Assembly (NCBI GenBank): GCA_963978545.1
Contig: OZ021733.1
Coordinates: forward strand, 74,369,589 to 74,433,588
DNA from: Linyphia triangularis
Lineage: Eukaryota; Arthropoda; Arachnida; Araneae; Linyphiidae
Length of the DNA stretch: 64,000 nt
Reading direction: 5' to 3'
This document shows, piece after piece, positions 9,370 to 22,345 of this stretch (positions within the stretch are counted from its first letter, which is position 1; each line of letters starts with the position of its first letter). Both the position numbers and the translations under genes were made by a program. Under the pieces are notes generated by a model, which ran no database searches, had not been told where the DNA came from, and was given only the letters and a program-made list of their open reading frames with translations.

Positions 9370-10256
9370 ATAATTTTTTGAATTTTCAAATTTTTCGAAA
9401 TTTTTCAAAGGGGTTAGACTTAGGAAATTTTATGAAAAAATCACTTTTCCAAAAAATAATTTTTTGAATTTTCAAATTTTTCAAAGGGGTTAGCCTTAGG
9501 AAATTTTATGAAAAAATCACTTTTCCAAAAAATAATTTTTTGAATTTTCAAATTTTTCGAAATTTTTCAAAGGGGTTAGTCTTAGGAAATTTTATGAAAA
9601 AATCACTTTTCCAAAAAATAATTTTTTGAATTTTCAAATTTTTCAAAGGGGTTAGCCTTAGGATATTTTATGAAAAAATCACTTTTCCAAAAAATAATTT
9701 TTTGAATTTTCAAATTTTTCAAAGGGGTTAGCCTTAGGAAATTTTATGAAAAAATCACTTTTCCAAAAAATAATTTTTTGAATTTTCAAATTTTTCGAAA
9801 TTTTTCAAAGGGGTTAGTCTTAGGAAATTTTATGAAAAAATCACTTTTCCAAAAAATAATTTTTTGAATTTTCAAATTTTTCAAAGGGGTTAGCCTTAGG
9901 ATATTTTATGAAAAAATCACTTTTCCAAAAAATAATTTTTTGAATTTTCAAATTTTTCAAAGGGGTTAGCCTTAGGAAATTTTATGAAAAAATCACTTTT
10001 CCAAAAAATAATTTTTTGAATTTTCAAATTTTTCGAAATTTTTCAAAGGGGTTAGTCTTAGGAAATTTTATGAAAAAATCACTTTTCCAAAAAATAATTT
10101 TTTGAATTTTCAAATTTTTCAAAGGGGGTTAGCCTTAGGAAATTTTATGAAAAAATCACTTTTCCAAAAAATAATTTTTTGAATTTTCAAATTTTTCGAA
10201 ATTTTTCAAAGGGGTTAGCCTTAGGAAATTTTATGAAAAAATCACTTTTCCAAAAA
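9370..10256 (+). repeat. Module A array (887 bp, post-C type, expanded)
   Basis: Eleven units starting at 9370, 9456, 9532, 9618, 9694, 9770, 9856, 9932, 10008, 10094 and 10171. It equals the standard 649-bp post-C array plus one extra copy of a 238-bp trimer (long TC unit, short GGATATTTT unit, short CC unit). It is the longest stand-alone A array here. Confidence 0.95.
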
Positions 10257-13200
10257 ATGGCTCAAAATGCTTCCAGATTTTGGTTTTAAAATAGAAATAT
10301 GATTTGCAGTCACTTTATTTCAAATCTGCCCAAAAAAGGACCCTTAATTCAGTTTATAGCCCAAAATGTAGGTAAAATTCAGAAATTTTCAGTGTTTGAA
10401 ATGCAGTCCTTTTTTGGGATCAACTTTCGACCCCCTTAATATTTAGTGGTTGTTAAGATTTTCGTTTTTAAGAATCTCCTATTAATGAACTTCAATGTTG
10501 CCAAGTTACAACATTGTGCTCCCAAAACTCTCTGTGTAAAAATTATGTATGTGTACCACTGAAAAAAACAACTTTGCAAATTTTGACCCCCTTAATATTT
10601 TGTGGTTGTTAAGATTTTCGTTTTTAAGAATCTCCTATAGAAGACCTTAAATGTGGCCAAGTTACAATACTGTGCTCCAAATACACTATGAGTAAAAATT
10701 CAAAAACTGTAAAATCAATGTATTTTCAAAGGGAAATTTTGAACTTTGAAAATAGTGGCTCAAATGCTACCAAATTTTTTTTGGGGACCTGAAATATGTT
10801 TTATATTTATATTCTGTCCAAATGTGACTGAAAAAATAATTTTTTGAATTTTCAAATTTTTCGAAATTTTTCAAAGGGGTTAGCCTTAGGAAATTTTATG
10901 AAAAAATCACTTTTCCAAAAAATGGCTCAAAATGCTTCCAGATTTTGGTTTTAAAATAGAAATATGATTTGCAGTCACTTTATTTCAAATCTGCCCAAAA
11001 AAGGACCCTTAATTCAGTTTATAGCCCAAAATGTAGGTAAAATTCAGAAATTTTCAGTGTTTGAAATGCAGTCCTTTTTTGGGATCAACTTTCGACCCCC
11101 TTAATATTTAGTGGTTGTTAAGATTTTCGTTTTTAAGAATCTCCTATTAATGAACTTCAATGTTGCCAAGTTACAACATTGTGCTCCCAAAACTCTCTGT
11201 GTAAAAATTATGTATGTGTACCACTGAAAAAAACAACTTTGCAAATTTTGACCCCCTTAATATTTTGTGGTTGTTAAGATTTTCGTTTTTAAGAATCTCC
11301 TATAGAAGACCTTAAATGTGGCCAAGTTACAATACTGTGCTCCAAATACACTATGAGTAAAAATTCAAAAACTGTAAATTCAATGTATTTTCAAAGGGAA
11401 ATTTTGAACTTTTAAAATAGTGGCTCAAATGCTACCAAATTTTTTTTGGGGACCTGAAATATGTTTTATATTCATATTCTGTCCAAATGTGACTGAAAAA
11501 ATAATTTTTTGAATTTTCAAATTTTTCGAAATTTTTCAAAGGGGTTAGCCTTAGGAAATTTTATGAAAAAATCACTTTTCCAAAAAATGGCTCAAAATGC
11601 TTCCAGATTTTGGTTTTAAAATAGAAATATGATTTGCAGTCACTTTATTTCAAATCTGCCCAAAAAAGGACCCTTAATTCAGTTTATAGCCCAAAATGTA
11701 GGTAAAATTCAGAAATTTTCAGTGTTTGAAATGCAGTCCTTTTTTGGGATCAACTTTCGACCCCCTTAATATTTAGTGGTTGTTAAGATTTTCGTTTTTA
11801 AGAATCTCCTATTAATGAACTTCAATGTTGCCAAGTTACAACATTGTGCTCCCAAAACTCTCTGTGTAAAAATTATGTATGTGTACCACTGAAAAAAACA
11901 ACTTTGCAAATTTTGACCCCCTTAATATTTTGTGGTTGTTAAGATTTTCGTTTTTAAGAATCTCCTATAGAAGACCTTAAATGTGGCCAAGTTACAATAC
12001 TGTGCTCCAAATACACTATGAGTAAAAATTCAAAAACTGTAAAATCAATGTATTTTCAAAGGGAAATTTTGAACTTTTAAAATAGTGGCTCAAATGCTAC
12101 CAAATTTTTTTTGGGGACCTGAAATATGTTTTATATTCATATTCTGTCCAAATGTGACTGAAAAAATAATTTTTTGAATTTTCAAATTTTTCGAAATTTT
12201 TCAAAGGGGTTAGCCTTAGGAAATTTTATGGAAAAATCACTTTTCCAAAAAATGGCTCAAAATGCTTCCAGATTTTGGTTTTAAAATAGAAATATGATTT
12301 GCAGTCACTTTATTTCAAATCTGCCCAAAAAAGGACCCTTTAATTCAGTTTATAGCCCAAAATGTAGGTAAAATTCAGAAATTTTCAGTGTTTGAAATGC
12401 AGTCCTTTTTTGGGATAAACTTTCGACCCCCTTAATATTTAGTGGTTGTTAAGATTTTCATTTTTAAGAATCTCCTATTAATGAACTTCAATGTGGCCAA
12501 GTCACAACACTGTGCTCCCAAAACTCTCTGTGTAAAAATTATGTATGTGTACCACTGAAAAAAACAACTTTGCAAATTTTGACCCCCTTAATATTTTGTG
12601 GTTGTTAAGATTTTCGTTTTTAAGAATCTCCTATAGAAGACCTTAAATGTGGCCAAGTTACAATACTGTGCTCAAAATACACTATGAGTAAAAATTCAAA
12701 AACTGTAAAATCAATGTATTTTCAAAGGGAAATTTTGAACTTTGAAAATAGTGGCTCAAATGCTACCAAATTTTTTTTGTGGACCTGAAATATGTTTTAT
12801 ATTCATATTCTGTCCAAATGTGACTGAAAAAATAATTTTTTGAATTTTCAAATTTTTCGAAATTTTTCAAAGGGGTTAGCCTTAGGAAATTTTATGAAAA
12901 AATCACTTTTCCAAAAAATGGCTCAAAATGCTTCCAGATTTTGGTTTTAAAATAGAAATATGATTTGCAGTCACTTTATTTCAAATCTGCCCAAAAAAGG
13001 ACCCTTTAATTCAGTTTATAGCCCAAAATGTAGGTAAAATTCAGAAATTTTCAGTGTTTGAAATGCAGTCCTTTTTTGGGATAAACTTTCGACCCCCTTA
13101 ATATTTAGTGGTTGTTAAGATTTTCATTTTTAAGAATCTCCTATTAATGAACTTCAATGTGGCCAAGTCACAACATTGTGCTCCCAAAACTCTCTGTGTA

Positions 13201-13502
13201 AAAATTATGTATGTGTACCACTGAAAAAAACAACTTTGCAAATTTTGACCCCCTTAATATTTTGTGGTTGTTAAGATTTTCGTTTTTAAGAATCTCCTAT
13301 AGAAGACCTTAAATGTGGCCAAGTTACAATACTGTGCTCCAAATACACTACGAGTAAAAATTCAAAAACTCCAAAATACAATCAATGTATTTTCAAAGGG
13401 AAATTTTGAACTTTGAAAATAATGGCTCAAATGCTACCAAATTTTTTTTGGGGACCTGAAATATGTTTTATATTTATATTCTGTCCAAATGTGACTGAAA
13501 AA
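10257..13502 (+). repeat. Module B run, 5 units
   Basis: Units start at 10257, 10922, 11587, 12252 and 12918. The first is the first-position variant. The second has CTGTAAATTCAATG and GAACTTTTAAAATAG; the third has GAACTTTTAAAATAG only. The fourth and fifth repeat the pair seen at 6158. The second and third correspond to units at 46855 and 47520, so larger segments were copied as blocks. No gene is seen. Confidence 0.95.
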
Positions 13503-13750
13503 ATAATTTTTTGAATTTTCAAATTTTTCGAAATTTTTCAAAGGGGTTAGCCTTATGAAATTTTATGAAAAAATCCCTTTTCCAAAAAATAATTTTTTGA
13601 ATTTTCAAATTTTTCAAAGGGGTTAGCCTTAGGAAATTTTATGAAAAAATCACTTTTCCAAAAAATAATTTTTTGAATTTTCAAATTTTTCGAAATTTTT
13701 CAAAGGGGTTAGACTTAGGAAATTTTATGAAAAAATCACTTTTCCAAAAA
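13503..13750 (+). repeat. Module A array (248 bp, shortened pre-C type)
   Basis: Three units (86, 76 and 86 bp; starts 13503, 13589 and 13665). It has the first CCTTATG/AATCCC unit, one ordinary unit and the final TTAGACTTAGG unit. Compared with the 712-bp form, six internal units are missing. Confidence 0.93.
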
Positions 13751-15475
13751 ATTTCTCAAAATGCTTCCAGATTTTGGTTTTAAAATAGAAATATAGTTTA
13801 CAGTAACTTTTTATTAAATATGCCCAAGAAAGGACCCTCAAATCGCTTTATAAACCAAGCTGTCGGTATAATTCAGAAAAATCCAAAATAACGCGTTAAC
13901 ACAGAAATGGAGACGTTTTTGAACGCAATTTTTGAAACTAGTTGGGAATTGTCCGAAATGCTTTAAAATTTTAGCTGTGACCTTAGAGTATGCTCAAAAG
14001 TTACTTTTTATCAAAACTGTTCAAGAGAGGACCCTTATATCGATTTATATCCCAAATTATCGGTAAAATTCAGAAAAATCCAAAATAACGCGTTAACACA
14101 GAAATAGAGACGATTTTGAAAGCAATTTTTAAAACTAGCTGGGAATTGTCCGAAATGCTTTGAAAATGATCAAAAGTAACTTTTTATAAAAACTGTCAAG
14201 AAAGGACCCTTAAATCGCTGTATAGCCTAAACTGTCGGTAAAATTCAGAAAAATCCAAAATAACGCGTTAACACAGAAATAGAGACGATTTTGAACGATA
14301 TTTTTCAAATTAGCTGGGAATTGTCCGAAATGCTTTGAAAATGCTCAAGAGTTACTTTTTATCAAAACTGTCAAGAAAGGACCCTTAAATCGCTTTATAG
14401 CCCAAACTGTCGGTAAAATTCAGAAAAATCCAAAATAACGCGTTAACACAGAAATAGAGACGATTTTGAACGATATTTTTCAAACTAGCTGGGAATTGTC
14501 CGAAATGCTTTGAAAATGCTCAAGAGTTACTTTTTATCAAAACTGTCAAGAAAGGACCCTTAAATCGCTTTATAGCCCAAACTGTCGGTAAAATTCAGAA
14601 AAATCCAAAATAACGCGTTAACACAGAAATAGAGACGATTTTGAAAGCAATTTTTAAAACTAGCTGGGAATTGTCCGAAATGCTTTGAAAATGCTCAAAA
14701 GTAACTTTTTATCAAAACTGTCAAGAAAGGACCCTTTAATCGCTTTATAGCCCAAACTGTTGGTAGAATTCCGAAAAATCCAAAATAACGCGTTAACACA
14801 GAAATAGAGACGGTTTTGAACGCAATTTCTGAAACTAGCTGGGAATTGTCCGAAATGCTTTAAAATTTTAGCTGTGACCTAAGAGTATGCTTAAAAATTA
14901 CTTTTTATCAAAACTGTTCAAGAAAGGACCCTTAAATCGATTTATAGCCTAAACTGTCGGTAAAATTCAGAAAAATCCAAAATAACGCGTTAACACAGAA
15001 ATAGAGACGATTTTGAACGATATTTTTAAAACTAGCTGGGAAATGTCCGAAATGCTTTGAAAATGCTCAATAGTTACTTTTTATCAAAACTGTTCAAGAA
15101 AAGACCCTTAAATCGATTTATAGCCCAATCTGTCGGGAAAATTCAGTAAAATCCAAAATAACGCGTTAGCACAGAAATAGAGACGGTTTTGAACGAAATT
15201 TTGGAATTTAGCTGGGAAATGTCCGAAAAGTGTCAAATTTAGCTGTTAACATAGGAGAATGCTTAAGAGTTACTTTTTATCAAAACTATCCAAGAAAGGT
15301 CCCTTAAATCGCTTTATAGCCCAAACTGTCGTTAAAATTCAAAAAAATCCAAAATAACGCGTTTGCTCAGAAATGGAGACGATTTTGTACGAAATTTTGA
15401 AACTAGCTGGGAAATTTTAGTTGAAGACCTGAAATATGTTTTATATTCATATTCTGTTGAAATTTGACTGAAAAA
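13751..15475 (+). repeat. Module C block C3 (1,725 bp, 9 monomers)
   Basis: Nine monomers in the standard order. Monomer 3 has TTTTTCAAATTAGC (near 14303) instead of TTTTTCAAACTAGC, and monomer 4 also has the TTTTTCAAAC form rather than TTTTTAAAAC. Its tail has CTGTTGAAATTTG (near 15457) instead of CTGTCGAAATTTG, a variant shared only with C6. Confidence 0.95.
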
Positions 15476-16124
15476 ATAATTTTTTGAATTTTCAAATTTT
15501 TCGAAATTTTTCAAAGGGGTTAGACTTAGGAAATTTTATGAAAAAATCACTTTTCCAAAAAATAATTTTTTGAATTTTCAAATTTTTCAAAGGGGTTAGC
15601 CTTAGGAAATTTTATGAAAAAATCACTTTTTTAAAAAATAATTTTTTGAATTTTCAAATTTTTCGAAATTTTTCAAAGGGGTTAGTCTTAGGAAATTTTA
15701 TGAAAAAATCACTTTTCCAAAAAATAATTTTTTGAATTTTCAAATTTTTCAAAGGGGTTAGCCTTAGGATATTTTATGAAAAAATCACTTTTCCAAAAAA
15801 TAATTTTTTGAATTTTCAAATTTTTCAAAGGGGTTAGCCTTAGGAAATTTTATGAAAAAATCACTTTTCCAAAAAATAATTTTTTGAATTTTCAAATTTT
15901 TCGAAATTTTTCAAAGGGGTTAGTCTTAGGAAATTTTATGAAAAAATCACTTTTCCAAAAAATAATTTTTTGAATTTTCAAATTTTTCAAAGGGGGTTAG
16001 CCTTAGGAAATTTTATGAAAAAATCACTTTTCCAAAAAATAATTTTTTGAATTTTCAAATTTTTCGAAATTTTTCAAAGGGGTTAGCCTTAGGAAATTTT
16101 ATGAAAAAATCACTTTTCCAAAAA
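15476..16124 (+). repeat. Module A array (649 bp, post-C type)
   Basis: Eight units: long AC, short, long TC, short GGATATTTT, short, long TC, 77-bp short with five Gs, long CC. The second unit ends CACTTTTTTAAAAAATAATT, a variant shared with the arrays at 20401 and 29703. Together with the C3/C6 tail variant this ties 15457-16124 to 29682-30351. Confidence 0.95.
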
Positions 16125-18039
16125 ATGGCTCAAAATGCTTCCAGATTTTGGTTTTAAAATAGAAATATGATTTGCAGTCACTTTATTTCAAATCTGCCCA
16201 AAAAAGGACCCTTAATTCAGTTTATAGCCCAAAATGTAGGTAAAATTCAGAAATTTTCAGTGTTTGAAATGCAGTCCTTTTTTGGGATCAACTTTCGACC
16301 CCCTTAATATTTAGTGGTTGTTAAGATTTTCGTTTTTAAGAATCTCCTATTAATGAACTTCAATGTTGCCAAGTTACAACATTGTGCTCCCAAAACTCTC
16401 TGTGTAAAAATTATGTATGTGTACCACTGAAAAAAACAACTTTGCAAATTTTGACCCCCTTAATATTTTGTGGTTGTTAAGATTTTCGTTTTTAAGAATC
16501 TCCTATAGAAGACCTTAAATGTGGCCAAGTTACAATACTGTGCTCCAAATACACTATGAGTAAAAATTCAAAAACTGTAAAATCAATGTATTTTCAAAGG
16601 GAAATTTTGAACTTTGAAAATAGTGGCTCAAATGCTACCAAATTTTTTTTGGGGACCTGAAATATGTTTTATATTTATATTCTGTCCAAATGTGACTGAA
16701 AAAATAATTTTTTGAATTTTCAAATTTTTCGAAATTTTTCAAAGGGGTTAGCCTTAGGAAATTTTATGAAAAAATCACTTTTCCAAAAAATGGCTCAAAA
16801 TGCTTCCAGATTTTGGTTTTAAAATAGAAATATGATTTGCAGTCACTTTATTTCAAATCTGCCCAAAAAAGGACCCTTAATTCAGTTTATAGCCCAAAAT
16901 GTAGGTAAAATTCAGAAATTTTCAGTGTTTGAAATGCAGTCCTTTTTTGGGATCAACTTTCGACCCCCTTAATATTTAGTGGTTGTTAAGATTTTCATTT
17001 TTAAGAATCTCCTATTAATGAACTTCAATGTGGCCAAGTCACAACATTGTGCTCCCAAAACTCTCTGTGTAAAAATTATGTATGTGTACCACTGAAAAAA
17101 ACAACTTTGCAAATTTTGACCCCCTTAATATTTTGTGGTTGTTAAGATTTTCGTTTTTAAGAATCTCCTATAGAAGACCTTAAATGTGGCCAAGTTACAA
17201 TACTGTGCTCCAAATACACTATGAGTAAAAATTCAAAAACTGTAAAATCAATGTATTTTCAAAGGGAAATTTTGAACTTTGAAAATAGTGGCTCAAATGC
17301 TACCAAATTTTTTTTGGGGACCTGAAATATGTTTTATATTTATATTCTGTCCAAATGTGACTGAAAAAATAATTTTTTGAATTTTCAAATTTTTCGAAAT
17401 TTTTCAAAGGGGTTAGCCTTAGGAAATTTTATGAAAAAATCACTTTTCCAAAAAATGGCTCAAAATGCTTCCAGATTTTGGTTTTAAAATAGAAATATGA
17501 TTTGCAGTCACTTTATTTCAAATCTGCCCAAAAAAGGACCCTTTAATTCAGTTTATAGCCCAAAATGTAGGTAAAATTCAGAAATTTTCAGTGTTTGAAA
17601 TGCAGTCCTTTTTTGGGATAAACTTTCGACCCCCTTAATATTTAGTGGTTGTTAAGATTTTCATTTTTAAGAATCTCCTATTAATGAACTTCAATGTGGC
17701 CAAGTCACAACACTGTGCTCCCAAAACTCTCTGTGTAAAAATTATGTATGTGTACCACTGAAAAAAACAACTTTGCAAATTTTGACCCCCTTAATATTTT
17801 GTGGTTGTTAAGATTTTCGTTTTTAAGAATCTCCTATAGAAGACCTTAAATGTGGCCAAGTTACAATACTGTGCTCCAAATACACTACGAGTAAAAATTC
17901 AAAAACTCCAAAATACAATCAATGTATTTTCAAAGGGAAATTTTGAACTTTGAAAATAATGGCTCAAATGCTACCAAATTTTTTTTGGGGACCTGAAATA
18001 TGTTTTATATTTATATTCTGTCCAAATGTGACTGAAAAA
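16125..18039 (+). repeat. Module B run, 3 units
   Basis: Units start at 16125, 16790 and 17455. The first is the first-position variant; the second matches the unit at 58595. The third looks chimeric: its left part has CAACACTGTG, like the unit at 6158, while its right part has ACTACGAG and ACTCCAAAATACAATC, like the terminal unit at 6824. No gene is seen. Confidence 0.95.
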
Positions 18040-18675
18040 ATAATTTTTTGAATTTTCAAATTTTTCGAAATTTTTCAAAGGGGTTAGCCTTATGAAATTT
18101 TATGAAAAAATCCCTTTTCCAAAAAATAATTTTTTTGAATTTTCAAATTTTTCAAAGGGGTTAGCCTTAGGAAATTTTATGAAAAAATCACTTTTCCAAA
18201 AAATAATTTTTTGAATTTTCAAATTTTTCGAAATTTTTCAAAGGGGTTAGTCTTAGGAAATTTTAGGAAAAAATCACTTTTCCAAAAAATAATTTTTTGA
18301 ATTTTCAAATTTTTCAAAGGGTTAGCCTTAGGAAATTTTATGAAAAAATCACTTTTCCAAAAAATAATTTTTTCAATTTTCAAATTTTTCAAAGGGGTTA
18401 GTCTTAGGAAATTTTATGAAAAAATCACTTTTCCAAAAAAAAATTTTTGAATTTTCAAATTTTTCAAAGGGGTTAGCCTTAGGAAATTTTATGAAAAAAT
18501 CACTTTTTCAAAAAATAATTTTTTGAATTTTCAAATTTTTCAAGGGGGTTAGCCTTAGGAAATTTTACGAAAAAATCACTTTTCCAAAAATAATTTTTTG
18601 AATTTTCAAATTTTTCGAAATTTTTCAAAGGGGTTAGACTTAGGAAATTTTATGAAAAAATCACTTTTCCAAAAA
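18040..18675 (+). repeat. Module A array (636 bp, pre-C type)
   Basis: Eight units (86, 77, 86, 75, 76, 75, 75 and 86 bp). It has all the pre-C marks: CCTTATG first unit, TTTTAGGAAAAAATC, AAAGGGTTAG, TTTTTTCAATTTTC, AAAAAAAAATTTTTG, TTTTACGAAAAAATC and a final TTAGACTTAGG. An extra T in the second unit makes it one base longer than the 635-bp arrays before C9, C10 and C12. Confidence 0.95.
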
Positions 18676-20400
18676 ATTTCTCAAAATGCTTCCAGATTTT
18701 GGTTTTAAAATAGAAATATAGTTTACAGTAACTTTTTATTAAATATGCCCAAGAAAGGACCCTCAAATCGCTTTATAAACCAAGCTGTCGGTATAATTCA
18801 GAAAAATCCAAAATAACGCGTTAACACAGAAATGGAGACGTTTTTGAACGCAATTTTTGAAACTAGTTGGGAATTGTCCGAAATGCTTTAAAATTTTAGC
18901 TGTGACCTTAGAGTATGCTCAAAAGTTACTTTTTATCAAAACTGTTCAAGAAAGGACCCTTATATCGATTTATATCCCAAATTATCGGTAAAATTCAGAA
19001 AAATCCAAAATAACGCGTTAACACAGAAATAGAGACGATTTTGAAAGCAATTTTTAAAACTAGCTGGGAATTGTCCGAAATGCTTTGAAAATGATCAAAA
19101 GTAACTTTTTATAAAAACTGTCAAGAAAGGACCCTTAAATCGCTGTATAGCCTAAACTGTCGGTAAAATTCAGAAAAATCCAAAATAACGCGTTAACACA
19201 GAAATAGAGACGATTTTGAACGATATTTTTCAAACTAGCTGGGAATTGTCCGAAATGCTTTGAAAATGCTCAAGAGTTACTTTTTATCAAAACTGTCAAG
19301 AAAGGACCCTTAAATCGCTTTATAGCCCAAACTGTCGGTAAAATTCAGAAAAATCCAAAATAACGCGTTAACACAGAAATAGAGACGATTTTGAACGATA
19401 TTTTTAAAACTAGCTGGGAATTGTCCGAAATGCTTTGAAAATGCTCAAGAGTTACTTTTTATCAAAACTGTCAAGAAAGGACCCTTAAATCGCTTTATAG
19501 CCCAAACTGTCGGTAAAATTCAGAAAAATCCAAAATAACGCGTTAACACAGAAATAGAGACGATTTTGAAAGCAATTTTTAAAACTAGCTGGGAATTGTC
19601 CGAAATGCTTTGAAAATGCTCAAAAGTAACTTTTTATCAAAACTGTCAAGAAAGGACCCTTTAATCGCTTTATAGCCCAAACTGTTGGTAGAATTCCGAA
19701 AAATCCAAAATAACGCGTTAACACAGAAATAGAGACGGTTTTGAACGCAATTTCTGAAACTAGCTGGGAATTGTCCGAAATGCTTTAAAATTTTAGCTGT
19801 GACCTAAGAGTATGCTTAAAAATTACTTTTTATCAAAACTGTTCAAGAAAGGACCCTTAAATCGATTTATAGCCTAAACTGTCGGTAAAATTCAGAAAAA
19901 TCCAAAATAACGCGTTAACACAGAAATAGAGACGATTTTGAACGATATTTTTAAAACTAGCTGGGAAATGTCCGAAATGCTTTGAAAATGCTCAATAGTT
20001 ACTTTTTATCAAAACTGTTCAAGAAAAGACCCTTAAATCGATTTATAGCCCAATCTGTCGGGAAAATTCAGTAAAATCCAAAATAACGCGTTAGCACAGA
20101 AATAGAGACGGTTTTGAACGAAATTTTGGAATTTAGCTGGGAAATGTCCGAAAAGTGTCAAATTTAGCTGTTAACATAGGAGAATGCTTAAGAGTTACTT
20201 TTTATCAAAACTATCCAAGAAAGGTCCCTTAAATCGCTTTATAGCCCAAACTGTCGTTAAAATTCAAAAAAATCCAAAATAACGCGTTTGCTCAGAAATG
20301 GAGACGATTTTGTACGAAATTTTGAAACTAGCTGGGAAATTTTAGTTGAAGACCTGAAATATGTTTTATATTCATATTCTGTCGAAATTTGACTGAAAAA
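18676..20400 (+). repeat. Module C block C4 (1,725 bp, 9 monomers)
   Basis: Standard nine-monomer block of the majority subfamily, beginning ATTTCTCAAAATG and ending GACTGAAAAA. The monomer order is as in C1, with TTTTTCAAAC in monomer 3 and TTTTTAAAAC in monomer 4. Confidence 0.95.
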
Positions 20401-21201
20401 ATAATTTTTTGAATTTTCAAATTTTTCGAAATTTTTCAAAGGGGTTAGACTTAGGAAATTTTATGAAAAAATCACTTTTCCAAAAAATAATTTTTTGAAT
20501 TTTCAAATTTTTCAAAGGGGTTAGCCTTAGGAAATTTTATGAAAAAATCACTTTTTTAAAAAATAATTTTTTGAATTTTCAAATTTTTCGAAATTTTTCA
20601 AAGGGGTTAGTCTTAGGAAATTTTATGAAAAAATCACTTTTCCAAAAAATAATTTTTTGAATTTTCAAATTTTTCAAAGGGGTTAGCCTTAGGATATTTT
20701 ATGAAAAAATCACTTTTCCAAAAAATAATTTTTTGAATTTTCAAATTTTTCAAAGGGGTTAGCCTTAGGAAATTTTATGAAAAAATCACTTTTCCAAAAA
20801 ATAATTTTTTGAATTTTCAAATTTTTCGAAATTTTTCAATGGGGTTAGTCTTAGGAAATTTTATGAAAAAATCACTTTTCCAAAAAATAATTTTTTGAAT
20901 TTTCAAATTTTTCAAAGGGGTTAGCCTTAGGATATTTTATGAAAAAATCACTTTTCCAAAAAATAATTTTTTGAATTTTCAAATTTTTCAAAGGGGTTAG
21001 CCTTAGGAAATTTTATGAAAAAATCACTTTTCCAAAAAATAATTTTTTGAATTTTCAAATTTTTCGAAATTTTTCAAAGGGGTTAGTCTTAGGAAATTTT
21101 ATGAAAAAATCACTTTTCCAAAAAATAATTTTTTGAATTTTCAAATTTTTCAAAGGGGGTTAGCCTTAGGAAATTTTATGAAAAAATCACTTTTCCAAAA
21201 A
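20401..21201 (+). repeat. Module A array (801 bp, post-C type, expanded)
   Basis: Ten units starting at 20401, 20487, 20563, 20649, 20725, 20801, 20887, 20963, 21039 and 21125. It has the same extra 238-bp trimer as the array at 9370 but lacks the final long CC unit, so the 77-bp five-G unit abuts the B unit directly. The sixth unit has TCAATGGGGTTAG, a private variant. Confidence 0.94.
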
Positions 21202-21785
21202 ATGGCTCAAAATGCTTCCAGATTTTGGTTTTAAAATAGAAATATGATTTGCAGTCACTTTATTTCAAATCTGCCCAAAAAAGGACCCTTAATTCAGTTT
21301 ATAGCCCAAAATGTAGGTAAAATTCAGAAATTTTCAGTGTTTGAAATGCAGTCCTTTTTTGGGATAAACTTTCGACCCCCTTAATATTTAGTGGTTGTTA
21401 AGATTTTCATTTTTAAGAATCTCCTATTAATGAACTTCAATGTGGCCAAGTCACAACATTGTGCTCCCAAAACTCTCTGTGTAAAAATTATGTATGTGTA
21501 CCACTGAAAAAAACAACTTTGCAAATTTTGACCCCCTTAATATTTTGTGGTTGTTAAGATTTTCGTTTTTAAGAATCTCCTATAGAAGACCTTAAATGTG
21601 GCCAAGTTACAATACTGTGCTCCAAATACACTACGAGTAAAAATTCAAAAACTCCAAAATACAATCAATGTATTTTCAAAGGGAAATTTTGAACTTTGAA
21701 AATAATGGCTCAAATGCTACCAAATTTTTTTTGGGGACCTGAAATATGTTTTATATTTATATTCTGTCCAAATGTGACTGAAAAA
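21202..21785 (+). repeat. Single module B unit (first half of a tandem duplication)
   Basis: One 584-bp B core of terminal type (ACTACGAG, ACTCCAAAATACAATC) that also has the shorter ACCCTTAATTC. It follows a post-C array without the usual first-position B variant. With the next A array it forms a 1,144-bp segment repeated immediately downstream. Confidence 0.94.
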
Positions 21786-22345
21786 ATAATTTTTTGAATT
21801 TTCAAATTTTTCGAAATTTTTCAAAGGGGTTAGCCTTATGAAATTTTATGAAAAAGTCCCTTTTCCAAAAAATAATTTTTTGAATTTTCAAATTTTTCAA
21901 AGGGGTTAGCCTTAGGAAATTTTATGAAAAAATCACTTTTCCAAAAAATAATTTTTTGAATTTTCAAATTTTTCGAAATTTTTCAAAGGGGTTAGTCTTA
22001 GGAAATTTTAGGAAAAAATCACTTTTCCAAAAAATAATTTTTTGAATTTTCAAATTTTTCAAAGGGTTAGCCTTAGGAAATTTTATGAAAAAATCACTTT
22101 TCCAAAAAATAATTTTTTCAATTTTCAAATTTTTCAAAGGGGTTAGTCTTAGGAAATTTTATGAAAAAATCACTTTTCCAAAAAAAAATTTTTGAATTTT
22201 CAAATTTTTCAAAGGGGTTAGCCTTAGGAAATTTTATGAAAAAATCACTTTTTCAAAAAATAATTTTTTGAATTTTCAAATTTTTCGAAATTTTTCAAAG
22301 GGGTTAGACTTAGGAAATTTTATGAAAAAATCACTTTTCCAAAAA
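21786..22345 (+). repeat. Module A array (560 bp, pre-C type leading into B)
   Basis: Seven units (86, 76, 86, 75, 76, 75 and 86 bp). It is a pre-C array by every mark, including the final TTAGACTTAGG unit, yet it runs into a B core (ATGGCTCAAAATG) instead of a C block. The first unit has GAAAAAGTCCC, a variant shared with arrays at 22930 and 42591. Confidence 0.94.
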
